Assembly: GCA_019058445.1 (NCBI GenBank)
Contig: JAHPZA010000004.1
Span: forward strand, 124,001-188,000
Direction: 5' to 3'
Source: Promethearchaeota archaeon
GTDB lineage: Archaea > Asgardarchaeota > Lokiarchaeia > Sigyniarchaeales > SOKP01
DNA: 64,000 nucleotides
How positions within the stretch are numbered: the first letter of the stretch is position 1; each line of letters starts with the position of its first letter. The notes below the pieces were generated by a model. That model did no database searches and was not told the origin of the DNA. It saw nothing but the letters and a program-made list of their open reading frames with translations. Position numbers and translations under genes: made by a program. Shown one piece after another: positions 26,690-35,279 of the stretch.

Positions 26690-28213
26690 TTAGGTTGGGG
26701 CAATCCTTTTAGGATATCTGCTTTGAGCTTTGAGGTTTTCATGGAATAATTGTTCGACTAAGTCATATCGTAGTTCTTTATGGGTGTGCCATAAATTATT
26801 CGTTTCGTCTGGATCATTTTTACGAGAATATAGGTCGCCATACCCTCTCAAATTCTCATAGAGTGTTAACTTGTACTCCTCGGTGACCAAATGTCTTAAT
26901 CTTATGTTGACTCCTTTGCGTAAGAACGGAAACTCTTCATCTTCCTCAATTAAACAACTGTCCCTTACCTTAGTACTCGGATCTTTTAACACAGGGGTAA
27001 GATCTACACCTTGAATATCTGGAGGTTGATGTCTTTTCCTAATACCAAGTAGACTTAAGATAGTTTTTGGGATATCAATTGAACTTGCGAGAGACTCAGA
27101 AACAACTGGCTTAGTGAGTCCAGGCACTTTCCATAGTAAAGGAACATTTAAAATACCTTTAAACGGGCATGGTCCTTTGAGAATCATTCCGTGATCCCCC
27201 ATTAAGTCCCCATGATCGCTAGTATAGATGACCATAGTATTATCTGCTAAACCTAATTTTTCTAAGGAAGCTAAAATCTGCCCAACTGCATCATCGATCA
27301 TGGCAATTAAACCATATGTTAATGCTATAAAATCTCTAACTTCTTGTTCTGTTGATACTCTTAATAAAGCTCCCCTAAAGGCGGGATTTTTGATAAATTG
27401 TCCTAAGAATTGATGATTTTCTAAATTCTTAGCATCATCGAAGCTCGAAGGGAGTTCAATTTCTTCAGGCTTATACAGATCTTTATATTTTCCAGGAGGA
27501 CAGACAGGATGATGCGGATCGGGAATTGAACAATGCAAAAAGAAGGGTTTATTCCCATATTTCCCTTGAGAATATCTTTCTAAAAATGAAATTGTTTTTT
27601 CCTTCATATAAGTAGTTGGATAAAGCTCCTCTGGTAGAATAGTCTCATAATATGGAAGATTAAAAAAACTTTTGAATTTCTCTTTTATCGGATCAATATA
27701 TTGGGGGCCCCTTTCTTCCAGCCAATCAAAATAATGCCCGGCGCAAAGATCACCATGACCAACCACCATATCCACTTCATCAAATCCATAGTACGGTTTA
27801 GTTAGATTCTCTTTCATCTTTGGACGATATTTATCAATCAACCAAGGACCAATAGCTTCTGCCGATGTAAAAGATTTATCAAATTCTCTGGCCCAGTATT
27901 GAAGATGTATTTTTCCAATGCTAATGGTGTGATATCCCTGTTTTTTTAAAGTATCATTTATAGTTGGCACGTTTAACGGTAAATTTATTCCATTACTTCG
28001 AACACCGTGCATATTTGGATATAATCCTGTAAGAATTGTGGATCGATTAGGCATACACATTGGATTCGTGCAAAAAGCACTCGTAAAACGCACACTTTCG
28101 CTTGCGAGCCTGTCTAAATTAGGAGTTTTTAAGACAGAATTTCCAGAACAGCCTAAATGATCAGCGCGCTGTTGATCAGTTATGATAAATAACACGTTCA
28201 TTTTTTCACTCAT
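26690..28213 (-). CDS. Cytosolic sulfatase-family hydrolase (2 of 3)
   Basis: 507 residues starting MSEKMNVLFIITDQQRADHL at 28213; an in-frame ATG eight codons upstream is less likely because paralogues start here. Cys53 in CMPNRSTILTG is the formylglycine precursor. Metal ligands lie in TDQQ and SDHGDLMGDHG, with PDPHHPVCPPG between. It is highly similar to the copy at 15976. No export signal. It probably forms an operon with the MBL-fold hydrolase that follows. Sulfate ester or phosphonate ester substrate unknown. Confidence 0.88.
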   Translation of the reverse strand: MSEKMNVLFIITDQQRADHLGCSGNSVLKTPNLDRLASESVRFTSAFCTNPMCMPNRSTILTGLYPNMHGVRSNGINLPLNVPTINDTLKKQGYHTISIGKIHLQYWAREFDKSFTSAEAIGPWLIDKYRPKMKENLTKPYYGFDEVDMVVGHGDLCAGHYFDWLEERGPQYIDPIKEKFKSFFNLPYYETILPEELYPTTYMKEKTISFLERYSQGKYGNKPFFLHCSIPDPHHPVCPPGKYKDLYKPEEIELPSSFDDAKNLENHQFLGQFIKNPAFRGALLRVSTEQEVRDFIALTYGLIAMIDDAVGQILASLEKLGLADNTMVIYTSDHGDLMGDHGMILKGPCPFKGILNVPLLWKVPGLTKPVVSESLASSIDIPKTILSLLGIRKRHQPPDIQGVDLTPVLKDPSTKVRDSCLIEEDEEFPFLRKGVNIRLRHLVTEEYKLTLYENLRGYGDLYSRKNDPDETNNLWHTHKELRYDLVEQLFHENLKAQSRYPKRIAPT

Positions 28214-28260
28214 AATAATGAATTTGTTAGAGAACATTAAAAAGATTTTGAGTACTAATT

Positions 28261-28272
28261 TGTAATATTACA
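28261..28272. promoter_or_regulatory. Perfect palindrome TGTAATATTACA upstream of sulfatase 2
   Basis: A 12-base perfect inverted repeat 47 bases upstream of the minus-strand sulfatase start, in the divergent region shared with the ferredoxin gene. It resembles the palindrome at 25297 (both read TRTAAT-like half sites). Candidate operator. Confidence 0.35.
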
Positions 28273-28316
28273 TTTTTTGATATTTAAAAGCCCTCTTCTC
28301 TTTTTTTAGAAAAAAT

Positions 28317-28334
28317 CTTTACATTGGTGAAAAG
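28317..28334. promoter_or_regulatory. Island motif copy 4 (ctttacattggtgaaaag)
   Basis: It follows agaaaaaat and matches copies 1 and 2 over CTTTACATTGGYG. It lies 66 bases upstream of the polyferredoxin gene at 28401 and in the divergent region with sulfatase 2. Confidence 0.5.
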
Positions 28335-28400
28335 CTTAAAAAATTAGTTAAGATTTATCTATAATTAAGTTAAAAATACTATAAAAATAGAGGATATTAA

Positions 28401-29465
28401 ATGATTGTAAATGAAGAACATAAGGCAGATCTGATTCGATTAGCAAAAGAGTATACATATTCTGCGCAATCTTATCCCGGGGTTCAAGAAGAAGAACCAA
28501 AAGAAAAATATCTTGAATATTTAAGTCTGATGTATGATCCGGAGATTGTTAAAATCATGCTGGAGCTTCCTGTAATGCCGAAAACTATGTCAATAAAGAA
28601 AGTAGCGAAAAAATTAGGCATTGATAAAGACGAATTAATTGCTAAATTAGAGGAGCATGCAAAAAGGGGATTTGTAACACGGATTGGGAATAGCTATGCT
28701 CGCCCTTCTCCTTTGCAGATTCATGATTCGCCATTCATTCTTCAAGAGAATTTAGATAGAGACGATATTGTGGAATTTGCACGATTAAGTAGAGAATATT
28801 TTGAGGAGGGATATTATAAAACCTGGGAAACAAACCGTAGAGGGATTCCAAGGACAAGAGTATTGACAGTCTCAGAAAAAATAGAACCTTCACATCAAAT
28901 CATGCCCATGGAAGAAGTGTATACCATAATCGACAAGCAAACGGATTTTGCTATATTTCCTTGTCCTTGCCGTCAGAGGAAAGAAGTTGAGGGAATTCGG
29001 AAATGTAAAGATAAGTATCCAATTCATAATTGCATAACATTTGGAATTTTTGCTAAACAAATGATTGAAATGGGGGATCCTGCTGTAAGAGCCATTTCAA
29101 AAGAAGAAGTAAAAGAAGAAGCTAGAAAAGCTGCCGAACTTGGTTTAGTTCACATGACGGATAATAATGAAAATAATGTCCACATTCTTTGTGCATGCTG
29201 CGAATGTTGTTGTGGTAATTTAGCGGGATTAACAAGGTTGGATAATCCTAGAGCTATAGCTAGAGCTAATTATATTTCGAGTATTGATGAAGGATTGTGC
29301 GTTGCATGTGGGACATGTATAGAGAGATGTAAGTTTGATGCAATTACTTTGAATGAGATTGCTCATGTTAACGTTGATAAATGTGTAGGGTGTGGATTGT
29401 GTGCTGTAACTTGTCCTGAAGATGCAATTACCATGAAACGACTTGAAAGAGAGGTCCTCCCTTAA
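28401..29465 (+). CDS. Winged-helix plus cysteine-rich polyferredoxin (1 of 2)
   Basis: 354 residues. Residues 50-100 are winged-helix-like (MSIKKVAKKLGIDKDELIAK then RGFVTRIGNSYAR). A middle domain has C188-x-C190 (FPCPCRQ), C202 (KCKDKYP), C211 and a dense cluster C264, C266, C267, C269, C270, C271. The C-terminus is a two-cluster ferredoxin (CVACGTCIERC and CVGCGLCAVTCP). It should hold two 4Fe-4S clusters plus an additional metal centre formed by the middle cysteines. This layout suggests electron transfer to the reductases nearby. The DNA-binding-like domain may be structural. Its paralogue follows 54 bases downstream. Confidence 0.75.
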   Translation: MIVNEEHKADLIRLAKEYTYSAQSYPGVQEEEPKEKYLEYLSLMYDPEIVKIMLELPVMPKTMSIKKVAKKLGIDKDELIAKLEEHAKRGFVTRIGNSYARPSPLQIHDSPFILQENLDRDDIVEFARLSREYFEEGYYKTWETNRRGIPRTRVLTVSEKIEPSHQIMPMEEVYTIIDKQTDFAIFPCPCRQRKEVEGIRKCKDKYPIHNCITFGIFAKQMIEMGDPAVRAISKEEVKEEARKAAELGLVHMTDNNENNVHILCACCECCCGNLAGLTRLDNPRAIARANYISSIDEGLCVACGTCIERCKFDAITLNEIAHVNVDKCVGCGLCAVTCPEDAITMKRLEREVLP

Positions 29466-29519
29466 TGAACGATAATTAATTTTTTTACAAAATCATTTTA
29501 AAGATAGAAAATAAAAGGA

Positions 29520-30647
29520 GTGAATAAAATTACATCAGCAGAATCCCAAGATCCATATGAGATAATATTACAAAAAATGAGAAGATATCCTAGTGATATT
29601 CCCATGACCGACGGGCAGATTTCAGATGCGTTTCGAGAGTATATCAAGTTACTTTTCACTCCCGAGGAAGCTGAGATTGCTCAACATCTTGAAACTCGTC
29701 CTTTATCTGCGGGAAATATTGCCAAAAGGATTGGAAAAAGTTTGAAAGAAACCAGAGAAATCTTAAATGATATGGCAGATAAAGGGATTATCCAAGATAT
29801 TGGGGGGTACTCATATTTTATTGCCATGGCTCATCTTTTAAATATGGGTTTTAAATATTCAAAATCATTTAAGAGGCTAGGTAAAAAAGGAGCCGAACTA
29901 TACCAACAATTCTTCATTGAGGAACAATTTTACAAACGTTATGAGTCATCAGATGGGGGTACTTCAATGACAAGAGTGGTACCTATAAATTCCGCCATTG
30001 ATCATAAATCTGAAATTTTAAATGCGGAGGAAATACATCAAATTTTTGATGAATGCAAGGGTCCAATAGTCATTACTGATTGTCCATGTCGAAATAGGAC
30101 AGATATTTTAGGCATTCGAGAATGCAAAGATAAATACCCTATAGAAGAATCTTGCTTTCAGTTAGGATTATTCGGAAAATATTTCATCAGAAGGGGAGAA
30201 GGAAGGGAATTATCACGCGAAGAAGCACATCAATTAATAGACAAATACGCCAAAATGGGATTAATTTTCACAACTGAGAATGTTAAAGATCCAAATCATT
30301 TCGTAATCTGCTGTTGTTGCGCATGTTGTTGTGCCCTTTTAAGGGGTATGACACGTTTTGAGGATAAAAACGAACATTGTGTTGCTAAATCCAATTATGT
30401 ATCTAAAGTAGATCAGGATGCTTGTAAAGGATGTGGAATGTGCATACAGAGATGTCCATTTAATGCGATTACAATTGAGAATGAGAAAGCATCTGTTGAT
30501 GCAAATAGATGTTATGGATGTGGTGCTTGTGCAGTAACATGCCCTACGGGAGCGATAAAGCTACATCGAGAGGAACGCTCATATATTTATGAAAATGCTT
30601 TAAAGCTTTCAAGTAAGATTTATCAGGAAAATAGATTTGATCTATAA
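29520..30647 (+). CDS. Winged-helix plus cysteine-rich polyferredoxin (2 of 2)
   Basis: About 375 residues and a full-length paralogue of the previous product: winged-helix-like residues ~60-100, DCPCRNR, ECKDKYP, then VICCCCACCCALL (seven Cys in eight positions), and a ferredoxin tail with CKGCGMCIQRC and CYGCGACAVTCP. The start is uncertain: the GTG at 29520 overlaps the AAAGGAG site, so an internal start is possible. It is followed 47 bases later by a sulfatase gene in the same direction. Role inferred as an electron carrier. Confidence 0.72.
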   Translation: MNKITSAESQDPYEIILQKMRRYPSDIPMTDGQISDAFREYIKLLFTPEEAEIAQHLETRPLSAGNIAKRIGKSLKETREILNDMADKGIIQDIGGYSYFIAMAHLLNMGFKYSKSFKRLGKKGAELYQQFFIEEQFYKRYESSDGGTSMTRVVPINSAIDHKSEILNAEEIHQIFDECKGPIVITDCPCRNRTDILGIRECKDKYPIEESCFQLGLFGKYFIRRGEGRELSREEAHQLIDKYAKMGLIFTTENVKDPNHFVICCCCACCCALLRGMTRFEDKNEHCVAKSNYVSKVDQDACKGCGMCIQRCPFNAITIENEKASVDANRCYGCGACAVTCPTGAIKLHREERSYIYENALKLSSKIYQENRFDL

Positions 30648-30694
30648 TTTAATAAATAAATTTCAAACTCTTATAATGGTTAAGCTGGTAAATT

Positions 30695-32197
30695 ATGAGT
30701 GAAAAAATGAACGTGTTATTTATGATAACGGATCAACAGCGAGCCGATCATCTCAGCTGTGCGGGAAATCCGATCTTAAAAACTCCACATATTGACAGCA
30801 TTGGCAATGGTGGGATACGATTTACGAAATATTTTTGTGCTACGCCTATTTGTATGCCCAATCGAGGGAGTTTTTTTACTGGTGCATATCCAAGTGTTCA
30901 CGGAACCCGATCAAATGGGATTAATTTAAATCCTGAAATTCCAACGATTTCTGAAGTACTAAAAAATCAAGGGTATCATACCGTCTCGGTAGGAAAAACG
31001 CATTTCAACTTCTACGCATTTCCTTATAAGAAGAAAAAAGTCCAATCCTTAGAGGTTATTCCTTATTGGATGTCGGGGAAGTTGAAATCACCATTTCCCA
31101 CACCATATTATGGTTTCGACGAGGTAAAGCTAACCGTGGGTCATGGTGATATAGTAGGTGGTCATTATTTAGAATGGTTAGAAGAAAAAGGTTATGATAA
31201 ACTGGATTTTTTGAAGAATCGGTTGATAGAAATCTATAAGAACTATTACGAGACTGAAGTCCCGGAGGAATTCTATCCATCTACATATATTACAGACCAA
31301 ACAGTTGAATTCTTAGAACGTTGTTCAGAAGGACAATATGGAGATAAACCATTTTTTATGCATTGTTCTTATAATGATCCCCATCATCCAGTATGCCCCC
31401 CTGGGAGATATATGGATATGTACGGTCCCAATGATATTACCCTTCCAGAAAATTTCGAAGATGGGGAAAATCTACTTAATCACGAATTTTTAGGAGAGAT
31501 ATTAAAAGACTCTCGCTTTCCGCATCTACTTCCTCAGAAAGTAGATGAGGAAGTGGCTAAGACTTTCACGGCACTTACGTATGGGTCTATAGCCATGATT
31601 GATGATGGAGTTGGGAAAATTCTTCAGAAATTAGAAAAAACCGGAATGGCAGAAAATACAATGGTCATTTTTACTAGTGACCATGGAGATTACTGCGGAG
31701 ATCATGGACTCATTTTGAAAGGGCCTGCCCATTACCGTAGCGTTATAAATATGCCCTTACTATGGAAGGTGCCGGGAGTAACAAAATCAGGAGTGTCTGA
31801 TTCACTTATTGATACTGTTGACCTCCCTAAGACAATTTTAAATATACTCGGTATTAGTGAAAAATTACATCCTGAAGCATTTCAAGGTTATGATGTAACC
31901 TCTATATTGAGTGATCCAAATAAAAAAGTGAGAGAGAGAATTCTCATTGAACATGATGAAGAAATAGCCTCTGACAGAATTTTCAGAGTGAGAACTCTGG
32001 TTACTGAAAGATATCGATTATCGCTTTACGATGGTCATGAGAATTTTGGTGATATCTTTGATTATGAAAACGATCCTTCTGAAGTTGAGAATTTATGGTC
32101 AAAAAATCGGGATCTAAAAAATGAACTCGTCGAGGAACAGCTGAGAGAAATCATACGACTACATCCCCGTTTACCAAAGAGGGATGCGTATAATTAA
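30695..32197 (+). CDS. Cytosolic sulfatase-family hydrolase (3 of 3)
   Basis: 500 residues starting MSEKMNVLFMITDQQRADHL. Cys53 in CMPNRGSFFTG is the formylglycine precursor; FTSDHGDYCGDHG carries C-terminal metal ligands; NDPHHPVCPPG matches the others. It is the most divergent of the three. It lies downstream of the polyferredoxins and 91 bases upstream of the GPH symporter, an order that suggests import followed by desulfation. No formylglycine-generating enzyme or anaerobic sulfatase maturase gene lies in the window. Confidence 0.88.
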   Translation: MSEKMNVLFMITDQQRADHLSCAGNPILKTPHIDSIGNGGIRFTKYFCATPICMPNRGSFFTGAYPSVHGTRSNGINLNPEIPTISEVLKNQGYHTVSVGKTHFNFYAFPYKKKKVQSLEVIPYWMSGKLKSPFPTPYYGFDEVKLTVGHGDIVGGHYLEWLEEKGYDKLDFLKNRLIEIYKNYYETEVPEEFYPSTYITDQTVEFLERCSEGQYGDKPFFMHCSYNDPHHPVCPPGRYMDMYGPNDITLPENFEDGENLLNHEFLGEILKDSRFPHLLPQKVDEEVAKTFTALTYGSIAMIDDGVGKILQKLEKTGMAENTMVIFTSDHGDYCGDHGLILKGPAHYRSVINMPLLWKVPGVTKSGVSDSLIDTVDLPKTILNILGISEKLHPEAFQGYDVTSILSDPNKKVRERILIEHDEEIASDRIFRVRTLVTERYRLSLYDGHENFGDIFDYENDPSEVENLWSKNRDLKNELVEEQLREIIRLHPRLPKRDAYN

Positions 32198-32288
32198 AAT
32201 TGAAATTAAAATTAATCATTTTTTATAAGATTTATATAGTACTTAAACAAATAGTAAAAAAGAATGAAAAAATTAAGTTGAATTTGCT

Positions 32289-33683
32289 ATGAAAGATGAA
32301 AATGGAACAGAAACGAGTGAATGGGAAATAGCATCTACAAGTAAAATGATATCATATGGTTTTGGTTATCTTATTATCAATTTTCTCTTAACTACTTATT
32401 CACGTATTGTTTTTTATTTTTACGAAGTCGAAATAGGTTTACCTGTTATCTATGTTGGGCTTGCATTTGTTATTTTTGCTATATGGAATATGGTTAATGA
32501 CCCACTTTTAGGATATCTAACCGATAAACCCTTGAAATGGACAAAACGATGGGGAATGCGTGCTCCTTGGATCGTTATTTCAAGCTTTCCAATATTAATA
32601 TTTTATTTGCTAATTTTTATGCCTCCCAATGAGAATATTTTGATTATCTTTCTATTTATGGTAATAATTACATGTCTTTTTGACACTTTCTTTTCTATTT
32701 ATAACGATCATGTTTATGGTGGGTTCACAAACCAATTCAGAACAGAATATGAGCGCAGAAAAGGATTTGGCATAATTTTAATCGTAGCTGGGTTTGGTTC
32801 TATGTTTTTGGGCTTAATCCCACCTCTTATTATTAGGTATGGAGACAGAAATTCGTTCATTTTAGCTGCTTTAATAATGGTAATAATACTAATGCTATGC
32901 AATATTTTTCTTTTTTTTGGAATTAAAGAGTCAGAGGAATTAAAAGAGATGTTCATTCGTGGTTATGAGACATCTGAAGAAAAGTCCTTCCTTAAAACAA
33001 TGAAGATTGCTCTCAAACGCAAAAATTATGTAGTAATTCTCATTGCTTATACAACAATCATAACCACACAAACTCTCGCTCAAGCATCTCAAATCTACTT
33101 TATTAAGGATGTATTAAAGGTTCCATATACATATGCGGTGTTTATTAATCTGGCGGGTGTTATAGGTTTTTTAATTTCACTTCCTTTTTGGGTCAATTTT
33201 GCTAAAAATCATGGTTTTAAGAAAACATTAATATTATGTACATTCTTGGCAGCTATTTCTTATATTCCTACCTTATGGATTACAACCATCGAAGAAAGGG
33301 TTATTTTTACTTTTTTAGGTGGTATTCCTTACGCGGGTTATACAGTAGTGATTATGCCGATGGCAGCGGACACTATGGATGATGTCGCTGTAGAGTTGGG
33401 GAGACGTGCAGAAAGTACATTAGCGGGAATTCGGATGTTTTTCTTCCGTGTAGCTTTTCTCGTCCAAGGAGTCGTAATAATGGTTATCCACATTGCCACT
33501 GCATATAATCCCGATCCTAACGCTGTACAAACATCCTTAGCTATATGGGGAATTCGGGTGCATACGGGGTTAATTCCCGCCATTTTGATGTTTGCGATAT
33601 CCCTTATAGTGTATAAGTGGTATGATCTCACGGGAGAAAGAAAAGAAAGCATGCTTAAAGAGTTGAAAGCAAAAGGTCTCTGA
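32289..33683 (+). CDS. GPH-family (MelB-like) sugar/cation symporter
   Basis: 464 residues with about twelve membrane helices. The first loop region NMVNDPLLGYLTDKP matches the GPH/MelB motif (WD-x-x-NDPLxGxxxD), with MRAPWIVISSFP following. GPH carriers move glycosides, pentosides, hexuronides or sulfated sugars with Na+ or H+. Its position right after a sulfatase gene suggests it brings in that enzyme's substrate. An N-terminal ~20-residue hydrophilic segment precedes helix 1. It is the last gene of the island before the TnpB element. Confidence 0.85.
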   Translation: MKDENGTETSEWEIASTSKMISYGFGYLIINFLLTTYSRIVFYFYEVEIGLPVIYVGLAFVIFAIWNMVNDPLLGYLTDKPLKWTKRWGMRAPWIVISSFPILIFYLLIFMPPNENILIIFLFMVIITCLFDTFFSIYNDHVYGGFTNQFRTEYERRKGFGIILIVAGFGSMFLGLIPPLIIRYGDRNSFILAALIMVIILMLCNIFLFFGIKESEELKEMFIRGYETSEEKSFLKTMKIALKRKNYVVILIAYTTIITTQTLAQASQIYFIKDVLKVPYTYAVFINLAGVIGFLISLPFWVNFAKNHGFKKTLILCTFLAAISYIPTLWITTIEERVIFTFLGGIPYAGYTVVIMPMAADTMDDVAVELGRRAESTLAGIRMFFFRVAFLVQGVVIMVIHIATAYNPDPNAVQTSLAIWGIRVHTGLIPAILMFAISLIVYKWYDLTGERKESMLKELKAKGL

Positions 33684-33750
33684 ATCTTAATTTTTGAAAT
33701 TAATAAAAGAATAATGTTTTTTGATATTAAATTGAATCTAAAGTGAACTA

Positions 33751-33770
33751 CTACTACCTAAAGGTAGTAG
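33751..33770. repeat. Right-end hairpin of the IS605-type element
   Basis: Perfect 8-bp stem ctactacc/ggtagtag with a TAAA loop, directly beyond the tnpB stop. It is in the position of the transposase-recognised end, where the guide RNA of TnpB would also end. Confidence 0.7.
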
Positions 33771-33774
33771 CTTC

Positions 33775-35082
33775 CTACGAGTCCGCACCTACTTTTGCAG
33801 TTGGCTTGACTGTATGTCGTAGAAAACCATTCCACTTTTGAAGGAATAGTTCCTCGTCCACAGAGGATTCATGTGATAGGAAATCATATTCGCCTAATTC
33901 TTTTGCTTTCAAGAATTTGACCATGATATTGACCGCTGAATTCAAGTCTCGGTCAATCTGATTCCCACAATCGCACCTAATAAATCTTTCGTAGATAGCT
34001 CTCTTTGAGAGCTTTCCACACTTACAACAGGCTTTCGTCGTCTTATCCTCACCAATTCTTATTACTCTTTTACCTAACTTTTCAGCTTTATAGGTCAAGA
34101 ATTCGGCAAATCGCGACATGAAACCCGCATTATAAACAGAGTGATTAAGTGTCTTTTTTGCTTTGGTCTTCTTAGCGTTTCCCGTTCCCTTCTTTTTCTT
34201 AGCCATTTATTTTACGGATAATTTTCCGATGATAATGGTATTTGCTTTGGTGTTCTCAACAACCTGCTTGGATAACCAATGTTGGTAATCTTTTAGCTGG
34301 GTTGTTTGTTTTCGCTTCATTTTTATTAGTTTGCTATTGTACCAATGCCATTTCTTACTCTTTTTCTTGCAGTGATCTCGTTTGGATTGCACTTGTTCAA
34401 GCTTTTTTTTCCAATAGAGATCTGCTCTTCTATGTCTGAATGAAATAAATTTACCATGAAGGTTTACTCCTGCTGTTTGAGAAATGCCTAAATCTAAAGC
34501 TTGATAAAGACCGTTATCTTTATATTTTGGCGGAAAAATTTCGTAGGTAATGGAAATGAACCAGCGCTTAAGTGAATCTAAAAATATTTCCACTTGCTTT
34601 ATAGTTTCTTTTGGAATAAGCTCTTTCGGTAATCCAAACGATAATACTTCTTTAGAGGGATGCTTATGAGAAAAATTGATAGTAGAATTTTCTATTATGA
34701 ATCCTGATTGATTGTAACTTAATGTTGTGAAGTATTTTTTGCTTTTGAAACGTGGCGATCTTGCTTTTTTATCTCCATTTTTCCAAAGAGCTGTAAATGA
34801 TTTATAGTTTGCATCAAGCTTCTTTAAGATCATTTGGAGTACTTTTGAATATACCCATTTATATTCCGGATATTTTTCTTTGATAACCGGTAATTGGTTT
34901 TGCTGATGGGTATAATTAATGAATTTTCGTTCTATCTTGGGTTTTTTCTTATTCTTTTTCCAATTTTCAATCCGTTCTGCTAACGCAAAATTATAAATAA
35001 GGCGACATTTTTCTGACAAATCCCACAATACTTTAACTTGTGAATCTGTTGGAAAAATTGGTAATTTTTGCGTTAGGTTCAT
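33775..35082 (-). pseudogene. tnpB: tnpB RNA-guided nuclease, split by an in-frame TAA
   Basis: A single frame is interrupted by one TAA at 34207-34209; the next codon is ATG, so two products of 291 and 143 residues are readable. The first has the helix-turn-helix N-terminus and RuvC-I Asp197 in ALDLGISQ. It ends IIIGKLSVK, where canonical TnpB has a catalytic Glu in place of the Gly. The second continues MAKKKKG, with Glu53 in RIGEDKTTKACCKCG, zinc cysteines C60/C63 and CDCG, and DRDLNSA as RuvC-III. Restoring one codon gives an intact protein of ~435 residues. It may be a recent null, or be expressed as two pieces. Confidence 0.82.
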
Positions 35083-35152
35083 AGTATGTTAGAATAATCT
35101 AATCGAAATCTATAAAAACGAGAGTTCGATGGTTTAATGAATTTTTAATTGA

Positions 35153-35173
35153 CCACCCCCTAAAGAGGAGTGG
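35153..35173. repeat. Left-end hairpin of the IS605-type element
   Basis: CCACcCCCT-aaag-AGGaGTGG-like imperfect hairpin with one mismatched position, 71 bases upstream of the tnpB start. It has the same TAAAG loop theme as the right-end hairpin. Confidence 0.6.
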
Positions 35174-35279
35174 CCTTCTTTTCTATGTTAAAAAACTAAT
35201 TTTATAATCTTAAATAAAACAGACTATTATAATTTGTATAAAATTTAAATTAAATATCAAAAAATTGGAGTAAATTAAA

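Larger units (their letters stand above)
33745..35175 (-). mobile_element. IS605/IS1341-type element carrying only a broken tnpB
   Basis: The element is bounded by imperfect or perfect hairpins, as in IS200/IS605 elements: ctactacc-taaa-ggtagtag at the tnpB 3' side and a CCACCCCCTAAAGAGGAGTGG-like hairpin of 21 bases at 35153-35173. It contains tnpB but no tnpA, so it depends on a transposase elsewhere. Exact ends are not certain. It sits between the GPH transporter and the interrupted dehydrogenase. Confidence 0.75.
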
